Source: an uncultured Spartobacteria bacterium
Lineage (GTDB): Bacteria; Verrucomicrobiota; Verrucomicrobiia; Chthoniobacterales; Chthoniobacteraceae
Reading direction: 5' to 3'
Assembly (NCBI GenBank): GCA_903916085.1
Contig: CAIWVL010000070.1
Span: forward strand, 1-34,627
Length of the DNA: 34,627 nucleotides
Shown: piece after piece, positions 28,177 to 34,627 of the stretch
Layout of the letters: the number at the start of each line of letters is the position of its first letter
Position numbering within the stretch: position 1 is the first letter of the stretch
Made by a program: the position numbers and the translations under genes
Notes under the pieces: model-generated
Databases searched by the model: none
The model's input: only the letters and a program-made list of their open reading frames with translations
Told to the model about the DNA's origin: nothing

Positions 28177-29607
28177 ATGAATTTCCGCACACTCATTACT
28201 GTCTTGCTTCTCGGCCTTCCTTTGGCCAGTTGCAAAAAACCTTCCCTCCCAAATTCTGTCAAAGAGGTAGATCAAACCCCGGCCGTGGTCGTGGAACCCG
28301 AGCCAGCGCCTGCTCCAGCGCCGCCGCCGCCCCCTAAGATTCACCAGCCCGATACGAAAGGTTCGGTGATTGTGATCTGTTACCACCGCTTTGAGGACAA
28401 GCCCAAGGACGGCCTGTCCATCACTCCCGCCGCTTTTGAGTCCCAGATGCAGGCCATCACGGACCACGGTTTCACCGTCATCGGGTTGCAGGATTTTCTA
28501 GCTTGGCGCAGGGGCGAAAAGTCCATCCCCGACAAGAGTTGCGTTATCACAATCGATGATGGTTATCGCTCGGGTTATGACGTCGCCTGGCCGATTTTGA
28601 AGAAACACGGGTTTCCCTTCACTATGTTTATCTATACCGCCTTTGTGAAAGGCGGGGCCCTAGCCGGGGGCGGCTCCCTCTCTTGGGGCGAGCTCGCGGA
28701 AATGCGGGACGCCGGCGTAGACATCCAGAGCCACACGGTCAACCACCAGAGTTTGCGCGTTAAGAAAGGCAAGTTTCAAAACCAGTTCCCCTCCTACGAG
28801 GAGTGGCTCAAGGAAGAAATCGCCGGCTCCAAACGCCAGCTCGAGTCGCAGCTTGGAATTTCCGTCAAAGCCATTGCCTATCCTTATGGAATTCACAGTG
28901 ATGTCGTCCGCGCCATCGCCATGGAATCCGGCTACGAGGCAGCGTTTTCCACCTACGGCCAGCGTCTTACCTACCACAGCCCCGCAGATCAGTTGGGGCG
29001 GTACGCGGTGGAGTCCACCAAGCCCAAAATCTTCGCTGACGCTCTTTCCATGATCGGTGGCGGTGGTGGTATGGCGGAGTCCGCCTCCTCCGTATCCGGT
29101 CAGTTGGCGGCGGTTTCCATGGTGACTGTACCCAACGAGGGTGAGACAGTTCACGAACTGAAGCCCGTCATCAAAGCCAACCTAGCCACCATGGGCGAAG
29201 TCGAGCCCGGCACTGTCGAAATCCGGGTGAGCGGCGTGGGTGCCGTTCCCGTCAAATATGACCCGGCAACAAGGCTGGCGGAGGGCACGCTCATGCAGCC
29301 GCTTAAAGATCGGCAGGTCACCGTGCTTCTTTCTGCGCAGGTCAATGGTCGTAAGGTGGAAACCCGCTGGAACTTCGTGTGCGACGCTGTGACCTCCCCT
29401 GCTTCTCCCGGGCATGGCACCGCAGTCCCCGTGGCTCCGGTTCCGGCGCACGGCGCGGTAGTGGCTCCGGCGCACGTTGTGCCGGTACCTCCGACAGGGG
29501 CTTCGCAAGCTGCACCCTTGGCCCCTGTGGCAACCCCTAATCCTGCCCCAACAACCCCACCGCAGGGCGGGGTTTCCGGTGGAGTGCCCGCTGGCGGCAC
29601 GCGTTAG
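28177..29607 (+). CDS. polysaccharide deacetylase (NodB-fold) lipoprotein
   Basis: Lipobox LPLASC; ICYHRF, VITIDDGYRSGYD, DIQSHTVNHQSL, AIAYPYG motifs; Pro/Ala-rich C-terminal tail. Confidence 0.9.
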   Translation: MNFRTLITVLLLGLPLASCKKPSLPNSVKEVDQTPAVVVEPEPAPAPAPPPPPKIHQPDTKGSVIVICYHRFEDKPKDGLSITPAAFESQMQAITDHGFTVIGLQDFLAWRRGEKSIPDKSCVITIDDGYRSGYDVAWPILKKHGFPFTMFIYTAFVKGGALAGGGSLSWGELAEMRDAGVDIQSHTVNHQSLRVKKGKFQNQFPSYEEWLKEEIAGSKRQLESQLGISVKAIAYPYGIHSDVVRAIAMESGYEAAFSTYGQRLTYHSPADQLGRYAVESTKPKIFADALSMIGGGGGMAESASSVSGQLAAVSMVTVPNEGETVHELKPVIKANLATMGEVEPGTVEIRVSGVGAVPVKYDPATRLAEGTLMQPLKDRQVTVLLSAQVNGRKVETRWNFVCDAVTSPASPGHGTAVPVAPVPAHGAVVAPAHVVPVPPTGASQAAPLAPVATPNPAPTTPPQGGVSGGVPAGGTR

Positions 29608-29822
29608 CCGCCGGTGATTCTCGCAACAAGCGAAACCATCGGCATTCGGTCCAGATCGATTGCGCTTCCGCAGGAGCCAGAGAAACATGCCATGATAAAA
29701 GGCACGGTCGCATTGATGCGCTTTTCCTCACGCCCGTCCGGCGCCGTAGGCTCTCCTTGTTTCTATCCGCCACGCGCTCTCCAGTCCTTCGCGCAGGTGG
29801 TAGGCCCAGCGCTCCGCCGATC

Positions 29823-29843
29823 GTAGCCCCAGCTACAAGCTGG
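29823..29843 (+). repeat. REP-like palindrome with GTAG head
   Basis: GTAG-CC-CCAGCT-ACA-AGCTGG. Confidence 0.4.
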
Positions 29844-29882
29844 ACTCAGGCTCGCGATTGCTTTTACACTCATCTCCCGCTC

Positions 29883-31205
29883 ATGTTTTCGCTTCTCTCG
29901 GATAAACTTCAGGATGTGTTCAAAAACCTGCGTGGGCAGGGGTCTATTAGTGAATCCAATGTTCAGGATGCGATGCGCGAGGTTCGCATGGCTCTCCTTG
30001 AGGCGGATGTCGAATTCAGCGTCGCCAAGTCCTTCATCGCTCGGGTGAAAGAAAAGGCGCTCGGCGAGGACGTCCTACGCTCGGTCACACCAGGCCAGCA
30101 GATCGTTAAGATCTTTCATGACGAACTCACCGCGCTTTTAGGTGGAAACGAGGCTCCCTTGGAGCTGTCCGCCCCGGGTCGGATCTTGGTTGTGGGGTTG
30201 AACGGGGCGGGAAAAACAACTTCGAGCGCCAAGCTTGCGAACTGGTTGAAGAAACAGGGGCGGCATCCGCTTTTGATCGCATGCGATTTGTACCGCCCAG
30301 CGGCAATCGAACAGTTGGCGACTTTGGGTAAACAGATTCAGGTGCCTGTGTACCGCCCCGAACCTGGCGAGCAGAAGGTTCTCAAAGTGGCAAAGGACGC
30401 CTTGGAATGGGCAAAGGGCCAGTCGGGGAACGTCCAAATTTTTGATACAGCCGGCCGCCAGGAGGTGGATGAAGCGCTGCTTGAAGAGGTGCGTCAGTTG
30501 AAGGAACTGCTTCAGCCTCAAGAAACTTTGCTAGTGGTGGATGCTGCGACCGGCCAGCAGGCAGTGAGCGTGGCCAAGCGCTTCCATGAGGTCCTGCAAA
30601 TCACGGGGATCATCCTCACAAAACTGGATGGCGATGCGCGCGGTGGTGCCGCGTTATCGATGCGCGAGGTGACTCAACGTCCCATTAAGTTTGCCGGGGT
30701 TGGTGAGAAGTTGGATCAGTTCGAGACTTTCCATCCAGACCGCCTCGCCGGGCGGATTTTGGGAATGGGCGACATTGTGTCTCTGGTGGAGCGGGCTGCG
30801 GAGGCGATTGACGAGGCAGACGCCAAGCGTATGGAAGAACGGTTCCGGCGTGCGGAATTTGACTTCAACGACTTCCTTGAGCAGTTCAAAATGATCAAAC
30901 GCCTCGGGCCACTCGAAAATATACTTGCGATGCTGCCTGGGATGGGTAACTTGAAAGACTTTTCCGTTGATGAGAAACAGCTCAAGCGTACAGAAGCCAT
31001 CGTGCTTTCAATGACGCGGGAGGAGAGGGGCAACCCAGACCTTTTAAATGCGCGCCGCCGCCAGCGGATTGCGCGTGGAAGCGGTTCTTCAGTAACGGAT
31101 GTGAATGATCTTGTGCAGCGTTTTGGGATGATGCGCAAGATGATGAAAAATATGGGGCAGTTTAAGAAGCTGCTCACAAAAGGTCAGCGTCCGCGCCTTC
31201 GTTGA
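29883..31205 (+). CDS. ffh: signal recognition particle protein
   Basis: MFSLLSDKLQDVFKNLRGQG, GLNGAGKTTSSAKLA, DTAGR, TKLDGDARGGAALS, MRKMMKNMGQFKKL M-domain. Confidence 0.98.
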   Translation: MFSLLSDKLQDVFKNLRGQGSISESNVQDAMREVRMALLEADVEFSVAKSFIARVKEKALGEDVLRSVTPGQQIVKIFHDELTALLGGNEAPLELSAPGRILVVGLNGAGKTTSSAKLANWLKKQGRHPLLIACDLYRPAAIEQLATLGKQIQVPVYRPEPGEQKVLKVAKDALEWAKGQSGNVQIFDTAGRQEVDEALLEEVRQLKELLQPQETLLVVDAATGQQAVSVAKRFHEVLQITGIILTKLDGDARGGAALSMREVTQRPIKFAGVGEKLDQFETFHPDRLAGRILGMGDIVSLVERAAEAIDEADAKRMEERFRRAEFDFNDFLEQFKMIKRLGPLENILAMLPGMGNLKDFSVDEKQLKRTEAIVLSMTREERGNPDLLNARRRQRIARGSGSSVTDVNDLVQRFGMMRKMMKNMGQFKKLLTKGQRPRLR

Positions 31206-31231
31206 AGGTCGTCCTTGGCCTGCTCGACGAT

Positions 31232-31278
31232 TTTTAGTTTAGTTGAGCCCCTTTTAGTTTAGGTGCTTCCGTTTTAGT
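31232..31278. repeat. three TTTTAGT(TT) boxes at exact 20-nt spacing upstream of rpsP
   Basis: ttttagtttag at 31232 and 31252, ttttagt at 31272. Confidence 0.7.
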
Positions 31279-31331
31279 CGATTTCCTTTTCGTAGAACCC
31301 TTTTTTGAACCTCTGATTTAGAAACCAATTT

Positions 31332-31595
31332 ATGGCAGTCTCCATCCGTCTCCGCCGCGAAGGCACCACTAACAGCCCCTACTACAAAATCGTTGTAGCT
31401 GATTCCCGCAGTCCTCGGGATGGCAAGTTCATCGAAATCATCGGTAACTACGACCCCAAGAAGGCTGACCACAACGCCAATTTGGATCTCGGCCGGGTTG
31501 ATTACTGGGTGAGCCGCGGTGCACAGCCGTCAGAAACAGTCGCTAGCATCATCCGCCGGACCCGTCGCGTGGCGGTTGCCGCCGCGACAGCTTAG
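31332..31595 (+). CDS. rpsP: 30S ribosomal protein S16
   Basis: MAVSIRLRREGTTNSPYYKIVVADSRSPRDGKFIEIIGNYDPKK. Confidence 0.97.
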   Translation: MAVSIRLRREGTTNSPYYKIVVADSRSPRDGKFIEIIGNYDPKKADHNANLDLGRVDYWVSRGAQPSETVASIIRRTRRVAVAAATA

Positions 31596-31712
31596 TTTTT
31601 GCTGCAACGTGGAGAAGGGAAAACACTTAGTCTCGTTAGAGATGCTAAGCGTCAAGTTTCCCTAGGCTCCCAACCAAAGGGCCGCGTTCAGTCTTTATTG
31701 AAGTTTATTCAA

Positions 31713-32027
31713 ATGAAGGCCTTTTTGGAGTACGTTTTGAAAAATCTGGTGGACGCTCCCGATGCGGTGAGTGTCCACCAGTCTTTGCGTCAAGGCAAAA
31801 CGGTGTTTGAGGTTCGGGTGCGGCCCGATGACGTGGGGAAAGTGGTTGGCAAACAGGGCCAGACGATCGCCGCGATCCGTAACTTGGTGCGTACCGCTGC
31901 CTCACGGCACGGCGAATATGTGGACGTCGAGATTGTGGAGGAGCTGCATGCGTCGCCTGCTTCATTTGGGACGTCGCGGGGGGCGTCGCGGGGGGTGGGT
32001 GAGCACGAGGAACCTCGGTCGCTTTGA
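31713..32027 (+). CDS. khpA: KH-domain RNA-binding protein
   Basis: MKAFLEYVLKNLVDAPDAV...VRVRPDDVGKVVGKQGQTIAAIRNLVRTAA; position after rpsP. Confidence 0.93.
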   Translation: MKAFLEYVLKNLVDAPDAVSVHQSLRQGKTVFEVRVRPDDVGKVVGKQGQTIAAIRNLVRTAASRHGEYVDVEIVEELHASPASFGTSRGASRGVGEHEEPRSL

Positions 32028-32177
32028 GGTTGCCTGTTTTCAAAAACGGTGACCAACGAGACTGAGTTTCCACAAATCGCTAATTCTGTGGTTTCTTGGA
32101 TTGGCGGTAAGTCGCGTGGAGCAGTTCTCCCGTATCAGGTCGCTGGATTATACGTTTGTGTGAGAAACCAACGGTGA

Positions 32178-32203
32178 AACCTACTCATGAGGTAGGTTCC
32201 TAC
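32178..32203 (-). repeat. REP-like palindrome with GTAG head
   Basis: Minus strand GTAGG-AACCTAC-CTCATGA-GTAGGTT. Confidence 0.5.
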
Positions 32204-32251
32204 AAAGTTGAATCCGAGGATCGAGCCGCGTCCGTCGCACGTGCTTGAACC

Positions 32252-32279
32252 AATTTTAAGCGTCTAATTTTAAACGTCT
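32252..32279. repeat. two tandem 14-nt units
   Basis: AATTTTAAGCGTCT / AATTTTAAACGTCT, 13 of 14 identical. Confidence 0.8.
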
Positions 32280-32412
32280 AAGAGTTCGATCGGCACAGAT
32301 AAAAGACGTGGTCGGCTCCTCCACTTCTAAAGCAGAAGGCTTGCGCATCGCGGGAGAGAAGAGAGAGCTCCAAATTCCCTCTGGGCACCTTCTTTGCGCC
32401 TCCGGGGCCTTC

Positions 32413-32934
32413 TTAGGATACAGTCTCGAAGGGTTCTGTGTCGTACACGTCGCACACAGAGTGAAATTTCGGATAGACAAACTTGCAGGCGGTCGTGCCT
32501 TCTTTGCACACGGCGCGCGCCACGTGAACATCCAAGCCTCGCAGCATCTTCAAGCTCTCCAGGAGCAACGTAGATCCTAAGCCGCGACTCCGGTACTCTG
32601 GCAGAACACAGGGGCCGCAGTAGAGGTGGTTTTCGGCGTCGCTGTCGGTACTGAAGCAGGCAGCGGCGATGATTCGAGGCCCATGCTGCACAGCGAGTGC
32701 AGGATGTTGTTGGGAACGAAAGGCTTCGTGAATGCGTTCCTGAAGCGACTCTGCAATGCGGCTGTAACTTCCAGTCCATTGAGAGTCCGTGGAAAAAGAA
32801 CGTACCACCAAAGATTGCACGATGGCTTCCTCCGACTTCGTCGCGACCCTCAAGATAAGGCCGTGAGGCAAAGGGGGAGTGTCCTCGTTTAGAGTCGCTA
32901 AATTCCAACTAAATAACTTCCAAGACTCGCGCAT
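32413..32934 (-). CDS. GNAT-family N-acetyltransferase
   Basis: CGPCVLPEYRSRGLGSTLLLESLKMLR is the acetyl-CoA-binding motif A; ATG at 32934 preferred over TTG at 32985. Confidence 0.8.
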   Translation of the reverse strand: MRESWKLFSWNLATLNEDTPPLPHGLILRVATKSEEAIVQSLVVRSFSTDSQWTGSYSRIAESLQERIHEAFRSQQHPALAVQHGPRIIAAACFSTDSDAENHLYCGPCVLPEYRSRGLGSTLLLESLKMLRGLDVHVARAVCKEGTTACKFVYPKFHSVCDVYDTEPFETVS

Positions 32935-33038
32935 CGTACAATTTGGGTCGCGTCCTGAGCCTAGCCAAGCAAACTGGAATTGCAACCTTCATCAGATTGC
33001 ACAAATCCCGTACGGCGACTCTGCCTTGGGGCAGTAGG

Positions 33039-34627
33039 CTAATGCGGTGCGGTGACTTCCCAGGATTCCCCAAAAAAACCGGCGGAGGCAACTCCAGCAG
33101 GCGCTTTTGAGGTCGCAGGAATGCCCACGTTTAGCACTGCCCAGTCGGGAAGTTTGGCGACTTGGCGTGCATTGTTGAGGTAGTCATATTCGCGATAGGT
33201 AAACCCGCTGTTGAGCACTACATAGTGCTCGGGTGCGAGGGGGTTAGGATAAATAAGCGCAGGTACGTGGGTAGCGGCTGGAAATCTTTGTCCGGAAACC
33301 TCCAGAGACTCGCTAGTCCATTTCAGCGGCAACTCCGGCATCACGCGCCCGATCAGCGAATTGCTCGCTGGATCGCCCCAAAGGATCAGGTTTGCGCCCG
33401 CCAGATCCTCCTCGGTAACAGACTTATCGTCGCGCACCGTAATTTCACCGCGAAATTGTCGGCGCCACTGCTCTACGAAGTGCGCCAACTCATCTTCGGC
33501 CCAGCGCGCCGTTTCCTCGTGAAGCGGTTTACCCGTGGGACGCACTACAATGAAGTGACTCATGAAGGCATCGTCAATGGGTCCTTGGAGACCTGGACGC
33601 TTGTTCAGATGCGTGGGGAAGGGTTCATCCATAGGATACCAACGCCCGTTGACGTTGCGAAGATGCACTAGCCAAGAGCGGTCGCTCTGCGGCGGAGGGG
33701 CCACTACGGACTGGCCGTCTATAAGCAGGGGCAGGGCCGCTAACGGATCCAGCGGGTACTCACCGGCGGCGCATCGCAGCGTGAGGGCCGCGACGTTGCT
33801 TGTGCTGATGAGGCACTGTTTGTTGGCACGATCCAGCTCTGCGTCCACCCTGGCTTGGTCCCAGTGATGGTTCATGCCCTGGATCGTGACCCAGGAGGAG
33901 GTCGGGTAACGAAGCGTGTAGGTTGCAAAATGGACACTGTCAGGGAAAGGGTTTCGTCCCTTGGATGCAATCCGATCAATAAGCCGGGCGACTTCTTCCT
34001 TGGCCTCGGGATGATACTTATGGCCGGTCTTCGGCCCAATGATGTGAGTGAGATTAAAGCCCTCTTCCCGTGCCGCCTCCGCCATCTTGGTAGCTGCCTG
34101 GCGCTGTTTGTCGTCTTCGCCACTGTAGGCAACCGTCGGACAATTCGCTAAGTTCCTCACCCATCCCGGGCAATCGTACCAGTTCCACAACCGTTGCTCG
34201 TACCAGGTTGGAGTCACAGTTTCGTCTTGGAAAATGTGCAAAAATTCAGGCGTCTCGCAAAAACCTGCGCCCGGGTTCGATGCAACCCACACACTGGGAT
34301 GGTGCACCGTGAACTGCCAAGCGGCAGCGCCACCCATGGAAAAGCCGCGCATAACAAGGCGGGCGGGGTCAATCCTGTAGTTGCGCTGAGCGTGTTCAAG
34401 CGCCTCGAACAGATCAACTTCCCCCGCAAACTTGTTAGCGTTGCAGTAGCGACCGTAGGGATGCAGCACGAAGGCACCTGCGGGGCTGAACTCCCCCGCC
34501 GTTTTCCGGCGTTGATCAAGGAATGCCAATTCGCTCAAAGTTTCTCCGCGCCCATGGCACCACACATCCAAACGATGCGTTCCGGGGCCCTCCGCCTGAT
34601 AGCCTCCGGGAACAACCAAGCCGTAAG
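33039..34627 (-). CDS. alpha/beta hydrolase (prolyl-oligopeptidase/esterase-like), 5' end outside window
   Basis: RLDVWCHGRGE, RLVMRGFSMGGAAAWQF (G-x-S-x-G nucleophile elbow), GPKTGHKYHPEA (His); frame stays open to the window edge (…YGLVVPGGYQ), so the TTG at 34619 is an internal Leu. Confidence 0.85.
   Translation of the reverse strand, partial: YGLVVPGGYQAEGPGTHRLDVWCHGRGETLSELAFLDQRRKTAGEFSPAGAFVLHPYGRYCNANKFAGEVDLFEALEHAQRNYRIDPARLVMRGFSMGGAAAWQFTVHHPSVWVASNPGAGFCETPEFLHIFQDETVTPTWYEQRLWNWYDCPGWVRNLANCPTVAYSGEDDKQRQAATKMAEAAREEGFNLTHIIGPKTGHKYHPEAKEEVARLIDRIASKGRNPFPDSVHFATYTLRYPTSSWVTIQGMNHHWDQARVDAELDRANKQCLISTSNVAALTLRCAAGEYPLDPLAALPLLIDGQSVVAPPPQSDRSWLVHLRNVNGRWYPMDEPFPTHLNKRPGLQGPIDDAFMSHFIVVRPTGKPLHEETARWAEDELAHFVEQWRRQFRGEITVRDDKSVTEEDLAGANLILWGDPASNSLIGRVMPELPLKWTSESLEVSGQRFPAATHVPALIYPNPLAPEHYVVLNSGFTYREYDYLNNARQVAKLPDWAVLNVGIPATSKAPAGVASAGFFGESWEVTAPH

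Noticed and set aside
29607-29882. Possible SRP RNA next to ffh
   Set aside because: I looked for the conserved GGAAGGAAGCAGCC-type apical loop and did not find it.
32308-32580. 90-aa plus-strand ORF downstream of khpA
   Set aside because: Overlaps the GNAT gene in antisense and lacks a recognisable motif.

Overview
34.6-kb bacterial chromosomal window, gene-dense and mostly housekeeping or metabolic. The gene set, including a ~620-aa GreA-type factor like the long chlamydial GreA, fits the PVC superphylum (probably Verrucomicrobiota); the taxonomy is inference. About 26 CDSs are supportable: L,D-transpeptidase, GT4 glycosyltransferase, PduO-type cobalamin adenosyltransferase, SGNH hydrolase, ilvN, ilvC, a double-HMA-like lipoprotein, a GH57 hydrolase, a class-V aminotransferase / peroxiredoxin / LarA-like run, type III glutamine synthetase, a Tat-exported sugar isomerase-like protein, two tandem HupE/UreJ-like membrane proteins, prfB, an ftsB/divIC-like gene, eno, long greA, a CPx copper ATPase, prmA, a signal-peptide-bearing SAM methyltransferase, purB, a polysaccharide deacetylase lipoprotein, ffh, rpsP, khpA, a GNAT protein and a truncated alpha/beta hydrolase. 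I saw no CRISPR array, rRNA, tRNA, transposase, prophage or recognisable defence island. The strongest non-obvious signals are: (i) a canonical RF2 +1 programmed frameshift (CGGAGG-TAT-CTT-TGA-C) missed by the ORF track, in a window where almost no gene has a Shine-Dalgarno leader; (ii) a LarA-family protein that keeps the nickel-pincer cofactor residues, translationally close-coupled to a peroxiredoxin, with a tandem HupE/UreJ-like pair and a perfect 7-1-7 palindrome nearby; (iii) GTAG-headed REP-like palindromes in intergenic DNA; (iv) a double CCxKC metal-binding-like lipoprotein. I found no complete new multi-gene system that I can defend from sequence alone.
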